From Geobacter sp. (GTDB taxonomy: Bacteria; Desulfobacterota; Desulfuromonadia; Geobacterales; Pseudopelobacteraceae), in assembly GCA_009885845.1 (NCBI GenBank), contig VFJW01000007.1:1-64000 (forward strand): DNA of 64,000 nt, written 5' to 3'. The translations under genes were made by a program, and so were the position numbers. This document shows positions 1 to 8,552 of this stretch, in pieces; within the stretch, counting starts at the first letter, position 1, and every line of letters begins with the position of its first letter. The notes beneath the pieces were generated by a model. It searched no databases, was not told the origin of the DNA, and was given only the letters and a program-made list of their open reading frames with translations.

Positions 1-203
1 AAAAAGATATTCCCGGGCGGCCGCTGATTTATGGCACGTCAAAAGAATTCCTTGAAATTTTCGGGCTCAAGGATCTGAAAAGCCTCCCGACACTTCGCGA
101 AATCCAGGCTCTGGACGAACTGCCTCGTTATGAGCGCCAGGAGGAACTGCAACTTGAACCGGCGAAAGCGATTCCGGTTGAGAGTGATTTGCCGTTTGAG
201 TAA
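1..203 (+). CDS. scpB: ScpB, segregation and condensation protein B (C-terminal fragment)
   Basis: Only the last 66 codons are present; the 5' end lies before the window. The frame reads [20 protein letters not shown] followed by a leucine-rich turn (LPTLREI), the typical end of the second winged-helix domain of ScpB, then an acidic tail ending LPFE. ScpB is the kleisin-binding partner of ScpA in the Smc-ScpAB condensin that organises the chromosome. Recognition rests on this conserved C-terminal block alone. The gene is separated from the next one by about 200 bases containing a palindromic repeat, so the two are probably not co-transcribed. Confidence 0.85.
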   Translation, partial: KDIPGRPLIYGTSKEFLEIFGLKDLKSLPTLREIQALDELPRYERQEELQLEPAKAIPVESDLPFE

Positions 204-235
204 TCATTCAGCACCGTGCAAAATATTTCTATTTA

Positions 236-352
236 ACAGGGATGAAGGGGATGAAGACAAAATAGAATAAAGCTTTAATTCTTTGGGGTTACACAATAAC
301 GTCGTAATTTTTGATTTTAAAGGTTTATCCCCTGCATCACTTGTATCCCTGT
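236..352. repeat. Imperfect inverted repeat, 'acagggat' class
   Basis: The left arm (236-252) reads acagggatgaaggggat. The right arm (327-352) reads atcccct, a spacer, then atccctgt. The outer and inner blocks pair as reverse complements across a loop of about 74 bases; the right arm carries about 9 extra bases between its two blocks. The arms contain internal near-direct repeats (gggat/ggggat), the same design as the palindromes at 19447-19589 and 28563-28630. It occupies most of the scpB-MEMO intergenic gap. Confidence 0.6.
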
Positions 353-408
353 AAAAATGCTTTTGAACTTATAGTCATGCGTTGAATTGATGACAGGGGA
401 GGTCAGCC

Positions 409-1212
409 ATGCAACGACAGCCGGTCGTAGCAGGTCAGTTCTATCCGGGGAGTGAACAAAAACTTCGTGCTGCACTGTCTCAGCTGATTCCCGAAAATCC
501 TTCTCCGATTCCGGTAAAAGGAATTATCTCTCCTCATGCAGGTTATGTCTATTCCGGTGCGATAGCCGGCCAGCTTTTTTCTCGAATTATCATTCCTGAC
601 ACCGTTTTGATCATCGGCCCCAATCATCATGGGAACGGTGCAGCTGCTGCGCTTTACCCGGAAGGTGAATGGCTGACCCCACTCGGTGCGACGACAATCA
701 ACTCCCGCCTTAACACGCTTCTCCTTCAGCATTGTCCCTATCTCAGAAACGACAGTATTGCTCATCAGAACGAACATTCACTTGAAGTACAGCTCCCTTT
801 CCTTCAGTTTCTGCGTCCTGATGTGACCCTGTCAGCGATATGTATCGGACATGGGGAATATGCGCCTCTGCGTGATATTGGCTTGGGAATAGCCGCAGCT
901 ATCCGGGAATTCGGGAAAGAGGTTCTGATTGTGGCCAGTTCGGATATGACCCATTATGAATCGGCCGATTCCGCCCGGCAGAAGGATGAAATGGCGCTTG
1001 AGCGCGCGCTGGCGCTGGACGGCAAAGGATTGCTGGAGGTTTGTCACCGTCAGCATATTACGATGTGCGGAGTCGTGCCGGCGACCGTCATGATCGAGGC
1101 GGCACTTCAGTTGGGGGCGACTCAGGCTGAACTGATCGCGTACGGCACCAGCGGTGATGTGACCGGTGATAATCGACAGGTGGTGGGGTATGCGGCGGTG
1201 ACGGTGTTTTGA
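409..1212 (+). CDS. MEMO-family protein (AmmeMemoRadiSam system protein B type)
   Basis: A 267-residue MEMO1-family protein, structurally related to extradiol dioxygenases. Seen in the sequence: the N-terminal RQPVVAGQFYPG motif, ISPHAGYVYSGAIAG (residues about 41-55), GPNHHGNG, the EHSLEVQLPFLQ block and SSDMTHYE, which together carry the conserved histidine and acidic metal-site residues. A strong Shine-Dalgarno (ggggagg) precedes the ATG. In many bacteria this family is encoded with an AMMECR1-domain protein and a radical SAM enzyme; neither is adjacent here. The substrate is not known. Its stop codon lies 2 bases from the stop of the convergent histidine kinase gene. Confidence 0.85.
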   Translation: MQRQPVVAGQFYPGSEQKLRAALSQLIPENPSPIPVKGIISPHAGYVYSGAIAGQLFSRIIIPDTVLIIGPNHHGNGAAAALYPEGEWLTPLGATTINSRLNTLLLQHCPYLRNDSIAHQNEHSLEVQLPFLQFLRPDVTLSAICIGHGEYAPLRDIGLGIAAAIREFGKEVLIVASSDMTHYESADSARQKDEMALERALALDGKGLLEVCHRQHITMCGVVPATVMIEAALQLGATQAELIAYGTSGDVTGDNRQVVGYAAVTVF

Positions 1213-1214
1213 TG

Positions 1215-3716
1215 TCAGGCAGGCGAATTGTCCAGCGGCAGCGTAATGCGGAACGTGGTTCCGCTCAATCCATCACTCTCTACGGTCAATAAACCATGAT
1301 GCTCCTCGATGATTCGCTGGGTAATTGAGAGACCAAGTCCGGTGCCCGCTCCTTTTCGGGTAAAAAACGGCTCGAAGATCAACGGCAGATCCTGCTCGCA
1401 TATCCCCGGGCCGTTGTCATTAATCGCAACCGTAACAGTCGTATCATGGCACTCTGTTACAACGTTAATAACTCCGCCTGATTCAAGGACTTCGAGAGCA
1501 TTCTTCAGGATATTGATCAGCGCCTGACGTATCTTTTCAGGGTCGAATCTGAACTGCGGCAGCGGGGCATATGAAACCGTCAGGGTAACGCCCTGCTTTT
1601 CGGCCTGCCTGCGCATAAACAGCAGAATATCTTTCAACACCTGCGTAAGATCCCCCTCCCTGAAAGCGGTGCGCACCGGAGAAGAGTAGCTGAGCAGTGC
1701 ACTGATAAGCCGCTCAACCCGCTCAATCTCGGACAATGCCTTGGAAAGCATCTCTTTATCTTCAGCGTTAAATCCGGGTTTATCATGCAGATCATCGAGC
1801 AGGAGCGAAATCCCGGTCAACGGGTTGCGGACTTCGTGTGCTATTCCGGCTGAAAGTTTACCGAGCGAAGCCAGGCGGTCCAGTCGTATCGTCTCTTCGC
1901 GTAATCGTTCGCGTTCTGTTTCGTTACGCAGCGTTACGGTCAAGCCCATTTCTGCATCGGAGCCGATCGGAAACAGACCGAAATCGTAATAGGTCATCTC
2001 GCCGTCAATCAGCCTGCTCAATGGCTCCCGTCCGTATCCCTGATTCGTACGCAATACGGTATCTATGCGAGATGTAACATCCGGCCATGCTGCAAAAACA
2101 TCTGTATATATTTCGCCGAGACAAACGGTACAGGAAAGGAAACTCAACCCTACTCCGTTAATGGAGGTCAGAACGCCGGTGGGTGAAATGGTAATAATCG
2201 CGCTTGAAATACTTTCCAGGATGCTGGTTTTAAAATTGCGCTCATCAAGAATATCAATTCGGGAGCGCTGCAGCTCTTCAAGTGTTGCCAGAAGGCTGGT
2301 TTTTCGGGTCTCCAGTTCGTCGGCCATAAAATTGAACGTTCTGCCAAGTTCACCGATTTCATCTGCAGAGGTAATTGCCACCCTGCTGTGGATGTCGCCT
2401 TCCGCAAGTTTGTGGGCACCTTCAGTCAACTGAAGTAATGGACGGGTGATGCCGCGGGATAATCTCCAGGCTGAAAAGCCGGCCAGTAGTGACGTGATCA
2501 GTAGAATAACACCGCTCCGGGTGCGATGCTCCCCAAGTTGAAGGTTGATCAGGCGGCTTCCTTTGCGGGCGGCATCCTGAAACTGATCGAGTTGAAAACC
2601 GATGGTGATGCCTCCGAAAACGCCATATCGCTCATAATCGCCGCTGTCGAAAATGATCGGTGCGTATGCCATAATCTTCCTGGCGCCACCGACATTAGTC
2701 GTATCTACGAAGCCGGCCTTCTGCTTTCTGACCTGATCGGCAACCAGGGGGTAGTTTGGGTGAATAAATCCGGCATGATCGAGATTAAAGGGAATTCGTC
2801 CGCTCTCTATGTCTGATTTGACAGAATTTTTTGAATAGGGAGGAATCAGATGGCCGGATGCATCAAGCCCCCGGATGTCCCAGTATTTCGGATGAGTGAT
2901 GATCCACCCCTCATCATCGAACATGAAGGCGTAATTACCGCTTTTGTAGGAGGGAAATACCGTGGAAAAATTGTGTCCGGGATCGATATGCTGGGTAAAC
3001 TCCATGAGGTGGCGATGATCAAGCGAGACGACTACCACGCCGTTAAAAAAACCACGAGCATCGAACAGAGCGGCTGCAAGCCTGATAACACCCTGATATG
3101 ACTTGCCGTCAAATGCGTACTCCGGTTCATCAGCGCCGTTTAGCTGATCCTGTTTCGAGATATGGAATCCGGTAAGATGTGAGACATATACTTTGCCCGG
3201 TCGAGTACGAACTCTCGTAAAATAATCTTCGGTTAGAAACTTAGTTCGTGCGGGGACAGAAACATTCTTCAATTCCGCTGCCGGGACGACTGCGCCGTCC
3301 CTGATGACGAGCTGTTCCCGGCCATGTTTGTCAATCAGGGCTATGCTTCGGTACAAAGGTACCTGCTCGCGAATTTCAAGCGGGGCTGAAGCACTCCCGG
3401 TCCGGTACCATATTTCTCCCCGTCTGCTGGCATAAAAATTGAGCAGGGTCGATTGATCAAGTTGTGATCCGGAGAGAAATATCAGATCATTCTCGCAATG
3501 GCGCAGAAAATCAGCCATGCTTTCCGCTACCTGAGTCGCCCGCATCTGAAGTGACTCCGATGCCTGGGTATCTGCGGTGCCGCCGATTTCAGAGGTCAGG
3601 CGGGCGCTGGTTGATTCGAGGTTGAAAAACAGGATCAGCGAGGATGCCATCAAGGGGAGAAGTGACAGCAGCAGTGTTATGACGAGAATCTTTTTAAAGA
3701 GTGTAAGGCGCGGCAT
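1215..3716 (-). CDS. Membrane sensor histidine kinase (Cache-like, HAMP, PAS, HisKA, HATPase)
   Basis: An 833-residue transmembrane kinase. An N-terminal membrane helix (about residues 9-31) is followed by a long periplasmic region of about 360 residues with Cache-like features, a second helix (about 400-420), a HAMP domain (ITRPLLQLTEGAHKLAEGDI), a coiled coil, a PAS-like region with cysteines, then HisKA with the phospho-acceptor His at 627 in GIAHEVRNPLTG. The ATPase domain has the N box (NILKNALEVL), G1 (NDNGPGI) and G2 (GTGLGLSI). The layout resembles NtrB/AtoS-type kinases that signal to sigma-54 activators. No response regulator gene is adjacent, so its partner must lie elsewhere. It is convergent with the MEMO gene. 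The ligand is unknown. Confidence 0.9.
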   Translation of the reverse strand: MPRLTLFKKILVITLLLSLLPLMASSLILFFNLESTSARLTSEIGGTADTQASESLQMRATQVAESMADFLRHCENDLIFLSGSQLDQSTLLNFYASRRGEIWYRTGSASAPLEIREQVPLYRSIALIDKHGREQLVIRDGAVVPAAELKNVSVPARTKFLTEDYFTRVRTRPGKVYVSHLTGFHISKQDQLNGADEPEYAFDGKSYQGVIRLAAALFDARGFFNGVVVVSLDHRHLMEFTQHIDPGHNFSTVFPSYKSGNYAFMFDDEGWIITHPKYWDIRGLDASGHLIPPYSKNSVKSDIESGRIPFNLDHAGFIHPNYPLVADQVRKQKAGFVDTTNVGGARKIMAYAPIIFDSGDYERYGVFGGITIGFQLDQFQDAARKGSRLINLQLGEHRTRSGVILLITSLLAGFSAWRLSRGITRPLLQLTEGAHKLAEGDIHSRVAITSADEIGELGRTFNFMADELETRKTSLLATLEELQRSRIDILDERNFKTSILESISSAIITISPTGVLTSINGVGLSFLSCTVCLGEIYTDVFAAWPDVTSRIDTVLRTNQGYGREPLSRLIDGEMTYYDFGLFPIGSDAEMGLTVTLRNETERERLREETIRLDRLASLGKLSAGIAHEVRNPLTGISLLLDDLHDKPGFNAEDKEMLSKALSEIERVERLISALLSYSSPVRTAFREGDLTQVLKDILLFMRRQAEKQGVTLTVSYAPLPQFRFDPEKIRQALINILKNALEVLESGGVINVVTECHDTTVTVAINDNGPGICEQDLPLIFEPFFTRKGAGTGLGLSITQRIIEEHHGLLTVESDGLSGTTFRITLPLDNSPA

Positions 3717-3773
3717 TCCGGCTCCAGCGGTTCAATCCTGATTGTAATTCAATGAGTACAATGATACCTTATG

Positions 3774-3973
3774 CCAATTCCAGATCAAAGCGCTATCTTC
3801 GTTGGCTCGTCTTAGTGAGTTACTAATTAGTTTTTGCGGCTTCAAGCAGAAAATAATTAGACTAACGAACTATCCTGATTGTTAGGGCCAGGCTCCTCAA
3901 CATACTGGTTGTATGTCTACGTCGCCTCAATCATCGCCGCCTTGATTTCATCTTTGATTTGAAATTGGAATTG
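3774..3973. repeat. Palindromic repeat element, long copy (family shared with 6793-6917)
   Basis: The ends are inverted repeats: ccaattccagatcaaag on the left and, on the right, ctttgatttgaaattggaat read toward the end. The core (ggctcctcaacatactg, then gtcgcctcaatc, then cgccgccttga) is nearly identical to the copy inside the ABC permease gene. This copy has about 77 extra bases after ctcgtctt, including a nested small inverted repeat around taattag. It fills most of the region between the kinase start and the UbiD gene, so any UbiD promoter is in or before it. It carries no protein of its own and looks like a non-autonomous multicopy element. Confidence 0.75.
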
Positions 3974-4012
3974 TAGAGCGTCAAGACATCTTTTTTAGGC
4001 TGGTTTCGTACC

Positions 4013-5854
4013 ATGGGCTACAAAAATCTGCAGGAATGTGTGGCCGATCTTCAGAGGCGGGGTATGCTGCTGAAGATAGATGCGCCGCTTGATCCCTATC
4101 TGGAAATCGGCGCGCTGCAACGACGTGTGTATCAGGCAGGGGGGCCGGCGCTGCTTTTCACAAATGCGATCGGCAGCAGTTTCCCGCTGCTGGGAAACCT
4201 GTTCGGGACACTGGAGAGGACCCGATTTATCTTTCGCGATACGCTGGATGACATCCGTCGCCTGGTTGCGATCAAGATCAACCCGTTTTCCCTGCTCAAA
4301 CATCCGCTTGATATCGTAAAAGCACCCTTGGCGGCCTATCATCTCCTTCCTGTCGTTACCGAAAAAGCGCCGGTTCTGGAATGTTCGACGACCCTCTCAG
4401 GTCTGCCGCAACTGGTGTTCTGGCCCCGGGATGGTGGTGCCTTTCTGACTCTGCCGCAGGTGTACAGTGAAAGTCCGGCAGCCCCCGGTTTTGCCAGGTC
4501 AAATCTGGGTATGTACCGGGTTCAGATCTCCGGCAACAGCTACCAGGCTGACCGGCAGGCCGGGCTTCATTATCAGATACACCGTGGGATTGGTGCCCAC
4601 CACGCCGAAGCGATTGCCCGTGGTGACCTGCTCAGAGTTAACATTTTTCTCGGCGGTGCGCCGGCCATGACCGTAGCGGCGGTGATGCCGCTGCCGGAAG
4701 GAATGCCGGAGCTCTCCTTTGCCGGCCTGCTGGCTGGGCAGCGCATGCCGATGACCAGGGTTCCCGGGCATCTGCCGGTTTATTCCGAGGCTGATTTCTG
4801 CATCAGCGGCGTTGTGCATCCTGCCAGGACGCTGCCGGAAGGCCCCTTCGGAGATCATCTCGGGTATTACAGCCTGACCCATGAATTCCCGTATATCGAG
4901 GTTGATGCGGTCTATCACCGCCGGGATGCCATTTTCCCGTTTACGACCGTCGGCCGTCCTCCGCAGGAAGATACCAGTTTCGGGGCCTTTATCCACGAAC
5001 TGACCGGCCCGTTGATTCCGATTGTGGTGGCCGGGGTAAAAGAGGTGCATGCGGTTGACGCTGCCGGGGTCCATCCGTTGCTGCTCGTTATTGCCAGCGA
5101 GCGCTATGTACCGTATGCAGCTGTTCGCCAGCCTCAGGAGCTGTTGACTGTTGCCAACGCCATTCTCGGTCAGGGGCAGCTCTCGCTCGCCAAATACCTG
5201 CTGATCGCGGCGCAGGAAGATGCGCCTGCTCTGCACACCCACGACATCCCCGCGTTTCTGGGACACATACTGGAGCGGGTCGACTGGCGCACCTGTCTCC
5301 ATTTCCAGACCGCGACGACAATTGATACTCTCGACTATAGCGGCTCGGGACTTAACGAAGGTTCAAAAGTGGTGATCGCCGCTGCCGGTCCGGTTCGACA
5401 TAGGCTTGCTGTCGATATCCCGGCGGGACTTGAATTGCCGCCCGGATTTGGCCCGGTTGCTGTCTGTCTGCCCGGCGTACTGGCCATACAGGGCCCTTCG
5501 TCACTGCAGGGGCGGGGAGAAGGCGACCCGCAGCTCGACCAGTTCTGCAGTTTCTACCGCGATCGGGACTCTTTTGCCGGTTTTCCGCTGATCGTGGTCT
5601 GCGACGACAGTTTCTTCACGGCGAAAACCCTGAACAATTTCCTCTGGGTGACGTTTACCCGCTCCAACCCGGCGGTTGACATCTACGGTATTCGTCCCGA
5701 AACCCGCGGAAGACACTGGGGCTGCAGCGGCTCACTGGTGATCGATGCCCGCATCAAGCCGTTCCATGCTCCGCCACTCGTTGATGATCCGGCAGTAGAG
5801 CGTAAGATTGACGCTCTGGGCGCACCCGGCGCACCACTCTACGGGATAATCTGA
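4013..5854 (+). CDS. UbiD-family decarboxylase (menaquinone-type)
   Basis: A 613-residue protein of the UbiD family, prenylated-FMN-dependent (de)carboxylases acting on aromatic or unsaturated acids. The N-terminal NLQECVADLQRRGMLLKI block is typical. The catalytic region EGPFGDHLGYYS carries the conserved acidic residues Glu276 and Asp281, followed by TTVGRPPQEDTSFG. Length and content match the long UbiD forms of Geobacter-like bacteria that are often assigned to futalosine-pathway menaquinone synthesis; that role is inferred and no other mqn gene is in the window. The gene is followed 1 base later by an ABC-2 exporter, an unexplained pairing. The ribosome site is weak, and a palindromic element ends 40 bases upstream. 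Confidence 0.88.
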   Translation: MGYKNLQECVADLQRRGMLLKIDAPLDPYLEIGALQRRVYQAGGPALLFTNAIGSSFPLLGNLFGTLERTRFIFRDTLDDIRRLVAIKINPFSLLKHPLDIVKAPLAAYHLLPVVTEKAPVLECSTTLSGLPQLVFWPRDGGAFLTLPQVYSESPAAPGFARSNLGMYRVQISGNSYQADRQAGLHYQIHRGIGAHHAEAIARGDLLRVNIFLGGAPAMTVAAVMPLPEGMPELSFAGLLAGQRMPMTRVPGHLPVYSEADFCISGVVHPARTLPEGPFGDHLGYYSLTHEFPYIEVDAVYHRRDAIFPFTTVGRPPQEDTSFGAFIHELTGPLIPIVVAGVKEVHAVDAAGVHPLLLVIASERYVPYAAVRQPQELLTVANAILGQGQLSLAKYLLIAAQEDAPALHTHDIPAFLGHILERVDWRTCLHFQTATTIDTLDYSGSGLNEGSKVVIAAAGPVRHRLAVDIPAGLELPPGFGPVAVCLPGVLAIQGPSSLQGRGEGDPQLDQFCSFYRDRDSFAGFPLIVVCDDSFFTAKTLNNFLWVTFTRSNPAVDIYGIRPETRGRHWGCSGSLVIDARIKPFHAPPLVDDPAVERKIDALGAPGAPLYGII

Positions 5855-5855
5855 T

Positions 5856-6788
5856 ATGACGACCGCTTCAATCAGTATCCGCTCCCTGGCTAAATCCTAC
5901 GGTGATCTTACTGCTCTCGATTCATTTGACCTTGAGGTGGAGCAGGGCTCTATTTTCGGCCTGCTTGGCCCGAACGGTGCCGGAAAGACCACCCTGATCC
6001 GTATTCTGACAACGCTGATGCGTCAGAGTCGGGGAGATGCTTCAATTGAAGGGCTTGATATAAGAACAGAGGGGCGCGCCATCCGCTGTATGATCGGAGT
6101 GGTTTCTCAGGAGAACAGCCTTGACCGTTATCTGACCGCCCGTGAAAATCTGGAACTGCATGCCCGTCTGCACGGGATGGAAAAGCGGCTGTATAAGCGC
6201 CGGATTGATGACCTGCTTGAACTTATGGGTCTGTCGGGACGTCAGAAGGATTTTCCCGACACCTTTTCGGGGGGGATGCAGCGTCGATTGGTGATTGCCC
6301 GTGCTCTCGTGCATCAGCCACGGCTGCTTTTTCTTGACGAACCGACCACCGGACTTGACCCGCAGTCGCGCCGGGCGGTGTGGGAATATATCCGCTCCCT
6401 CGCCGGCAGCATGACGATTTTTCTGACGACGCACTATCTGGAAGAGGCTGAACAGCTCTGTGACCGGATCGCCATTATGGATCATGGACGCTTGATCGCA
6501 CTCGGAAGCACCCAGGAATTGAAGGATCGGCTGACCGGGGCCACTGTCTATGAAATCGAGTTCACCGGACAGGAGGCGGACCACTATGCCGCGCTGCTTG
6601 GTTCTATGTCATGTGTTTTGAATATCAGGCAGATAGACCATAAAGTTACGGTAACGCTTGAATGTTGGGAGTGCCTTTCTGAAATAGTTACCGCCCTGAA
6701 CGGAGCGGCTATCCGCCGTATTTCACTCAAGGAGCGGACGCTGGAAGATGTCTTTATCTCACTGACCGGCGAGAAGGTGAGAGAATAA
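5856..6788 (+). CDS. ABC-2 type transporter ATP-binding protein (DrrA-like)
   Basis: A 310-residue nucleotide-binding subunit. The Walker A GPNGAGKT is at residues 38-45, the signature FSGGMQRRL near 140, Walker B LLFLDEPTTGLDP just after, and the H-loop histidine in TTHYLEEAEQLCDR. The C-terminal 80 residues form the extension typical of DrrA/NodI-like exporters. It would energise export of a small hydrophobic molecule or a lipid-linked product together with the permease encoded next, whose ATG overlaps this stop (taATG). Its close spacing after the UbiD gene suggests one transcript. The substrate is unknown. Confidence 0.92.
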   Translation: MTTASISIRSLAKSYGDLTALDSFDLEVEQGSIFGLLGPNGAGKTTLIRILTTLMRQSRGDASIEGLDIRTEGRAIRCMIGVVSQENSLDRYLTARENLELHARLHGMEKRLYKRRIDDLLELMGLSGRQKDFPDTFSGGMQRRLVIARALVHQPRLLFLDEPTTGLDPQSRRAVWEYIRSLAGSMTIFLTTHYLEEAEQLCDRIAIMDHGRLIALGSTQELKDRLTGATVYEIEFTGQEADHYAALLGSMSCVLNIRQIDHKVTVTLECWECLSEIVTALNGAAIRRISLKERTLEDVFISLTGEKVRE

Positions 6789-7669
6789 TGTTATTCCAAT
6801 TCCAAATCAAAGCGCCCTCTTCGTCGGCTCGTCTTCGGCTCCTCAACATACTGATTGTATGCCTTCGTCGCCTCAATCCTCGCCGCCTTGACTGCATCTT
6901 TGATTTTAAATTGTCATTACGGGGTTCACTGGCAATCTGGCAACGTGATATGCTGATTCTGCGCCGCAGCATATTTTCGGAACTGGTGGCGGTTGTTGCC
7001 TATCCGTTGACCATGTATCTTGCCTTCGGCATCGGTATGCAGGGATATATCGGCATGGTGGAGGGCGTACCCTACAGTCTGTTTATCGCGCCGGGTCTCA
7101 TCACGATGACCGCCGTAAGTGCCGCGTATAATGAAAGCGTCTGGAGTCTCTGGTTTCACCGCAGAGTTCAGTTTACCATCGAATCGTATCGGGTGACCCC
7201 GATCTCGGTATCCGAAATAGTCATTGCCAAAATATTCACCGGCTTTACTCATGGCATCATCAAGGGGTGTGCCGTCGGGCTGGTGATCTTTATGATTACC
7301 CCCTTTCGATTTCCTCTCGAGCATCTTCTGCAGTATCTGCTGTTTCTGATACCCGGTTCGGCGTTTTTCTCCTGCGCCGGTATTATCAGCGGCACGGTTA
7401 TGGATAAACCGGAAACCATCGGCAAGGTTGAGGCGGTACTGGTCATGCCGCTGATTTTCATGTCCGGTCTGTTCTTTCCGCTTTCTTCCTATCCGTTGTC
7501 AGTGGTGCCATGGGTTCGTGCTCTGCCGACGACCGCGCTTTTTGATGGTGCCCGACGGGCGCTGGTTGCCGGAGATCTGCTGCCGTTATCTGTTCTGCAG
7601 GTTTCATTGTCGGCATTTTTGACGTTTGTAGCCGCAGTTTATATCTTCCGGTACAAAATGTCGGAGTAA
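6788..7669 (+). CDS. ABC-2 type transporter permease with repeat-encoded N-terminus
   Basis: A 293-residue membrane subunit of the NodJ/DrrB type with about six membrane segments; the family block RDMLILRRSIFSELVAVVAYP begins near residue 54. Residues 2 to about 43 are encoded by a palindromic repeat element (6793-6917) that sits a few codons after the start and keeps the frame open. This arginine-rich segment is not expected in the family. The ATG overlaps the stop of the ATPase gene, which argues it is still the start; a TTG just after the element is the alternative and would give a normal-length protein. It pairs with the preceding ATP-binding protein. Confidence 0.85.
   Translation: MLFQFQIKAPSSSARLRLLNILIVCLRRLNPRRLDCIFDFKLSLRGSLAIWQRDMLILRRSIFSELVAVVAYPLTMYLAFGIGMQGYIGMVEGVPYSLFIAPGLITMTAVSAAYNESVWSLWFHRRVQFTIESYRVTPISVSEIVIAKIFTGFTHGIIKGCAVGLVIFMITPFRFPLEHLLQYLLFLIPGSAFFSCAGIISGTVMDKPETIGKVEAVLVMPLIFMSGLFFPLSSYPLSVVPWVRALPTTALFDGARRALVAGDLLPLSVLQVSLSAFLTFVAAVYIFRYKMSE
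6793..6917. repeat. Palindromic repeat element, short copy inside a permease gene
   Basis: It begins attccaattccaaatcaaag and ends ctttgattttaaattgtcat, an imperfect terminal inverted repeat. The internal core matches the long copy at 3774-3973 closely, without the 77-base insertion. It lies directly after the first codons of the permease gene and is read through in frame. Confidence 0.8.
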
Positions 7670-7751
7670 CCGTAGTTCGTAAACACGAGGGATTGACCTG
7701 ATTTAGAAGGGATTGAGACAGGGTGGGGTGGGATTGGTTTTGTTGTTCCGA

Positions 7752-7787
7752 TTGCATAGTTAATATGACCATGCTACTATAGTCATA
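7752..7787 (+). promoter_or_regulatory. Promoter and likely autoregulatory operator of the toxin-antitoxin pair
   Basis: A -35 box TTGCAT (7752-7757), a 17-base spacer and a -10 box TACTAT (7775-7780) lie just before the antitoxin gene. A perfect inverted repeat TATGAC - 12 bases - GTCATA (7764-7769 and 7782-7787) straddles the -10 box. Phd/YefM antitoxins normally repress their own promoter, so this is the expected operator. Binding itself is inferred. Confidence 0.6.
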
Positions 7788-7806
7788 AATACGAGGGGGG
7801 CTCGCC

Positions 7807-8040
7807 ATGCCGCAAGCTGTATCCAAATCACAGTTCAAGCCACACAGCCTTGAATATTTCCGCAAAATTGAGCAGACCGGTGAAGAACTGATAATTACCG
7901 ACCATGGTCGTCCGGTTTTAAAGGTTGTGCCGTATATTGCCGATCCGGAAGAATGTTTCAAGGGACTCCGCAACACGGTGCTAAAATATGATGATCCCTT
8001 TGAACCTGTCGGTCTGGATGACTGGGAGGCGTTAAAATGA
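7807..8040 (+). CDS. Phd/YefM-family antitoxin
   Basis: A 77-residue protein with the Phd/YefM pattern: an N-terminal DNA-binding half (KSQFKPHSLEYFRKIEQTGEEL), then the conserved strand IITDHGRPVLKVVPY, and an acidic C-terminal tail that would wrap the toxin. A g-rich ribosome site precedes the ATG. Its stop overlaps the start of the PIN-domain toxin gene by 4 bases (ATGA), the usual arrangement for co-translation. It should neutralise the toxin and repress the operon through the inverted repeat found at its promoter. Confidence 0.9.
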   Translation: MPQAVSKSQFKPHSLEYFRKIEQTGEELIITDHGRPVLKVVPYIADPEECFKGLRNTVLKYDDPFEPVGLDDWEALK

Positions 8041-8432
8041 TTGTTCTTGATACTCACGCCTTGCTCTGGTGGGTTGATAATCCGGCGCAATTAAGCAAGC
8101 AAGCCAGTGAGGCAATTGCACTGGCAATGATGACAAAATCTGTATATGTCTCCTGTTTCACGTCATGGGAAATTGCCCTGCTTGTTGAACGGGGCAGGCT
8201 GAATCTGGCTCTTGATGTGAGAGACTGGCTTGCGCGCTGCGAACAATTGCCGTTTCTTACATTTGTCCCGGTTAGCACCTCTATCGCAGTTGCATCGGTT
8301 CGCCTGCCTGATTTTCCCCATGCTGATCCTGCGGATCGAATTATAACGGCAACAACGCTATCACTTGGGGCGCGGTTGGTGACAAAAGACGAGAAACTCA
8401 GGTCGTATCAAAACGTTCAGACGGTGTGGTAG
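8037..8432 (+). CDS. PIN-domain toxin (VapC-like ribonuclease)
   Basis: A 131-residue PIN-domain protein. The acidic catalytic residues are all visible: Asp5 in VLDTHALLWW, Glu45 in SWEIALL, and Asp97 and Asp100 in HADPADRIITATTL, followed by the family end GARLVTKDEKL. PIN toxins are Mg-dependent endoribonucleases that cut tRNA or rRNA and halt growth. Full length and an intact active site suggest it is functional. It is paired with a Phd-type rather than a VapB-type antitoxin, a combination common for this PIN subgroup. Confidence 0.92.
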   Translation: MIVLDTHALLWWVDNPAQLSKQASEAIALAMMTKSVYVSCFTSWEIALLVERGRLNLALDVRDWLARCEQLPFLTFVPVSTSIAVASVRLPDFPHADPADRIITATTLSLGARLVTKDEKLRSYQNVQTVW

Positions 8433-8552
8433 AGAAGATAATGAGGGGAGGGGGGACAGCATACGCAATTAATGTCAACCTGATTTTTTGATTATTCGCC
8501 GGGACTTCATCAAAGCTCGGCTGTGTACACCCCCCGATTCCACCCGTAGAAT

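Noticed and set aside
6754-6972. Minus-strand arginine-rich frame over the permease start
   Set aside because: It is read from the palindromic repeat and has no independent support.
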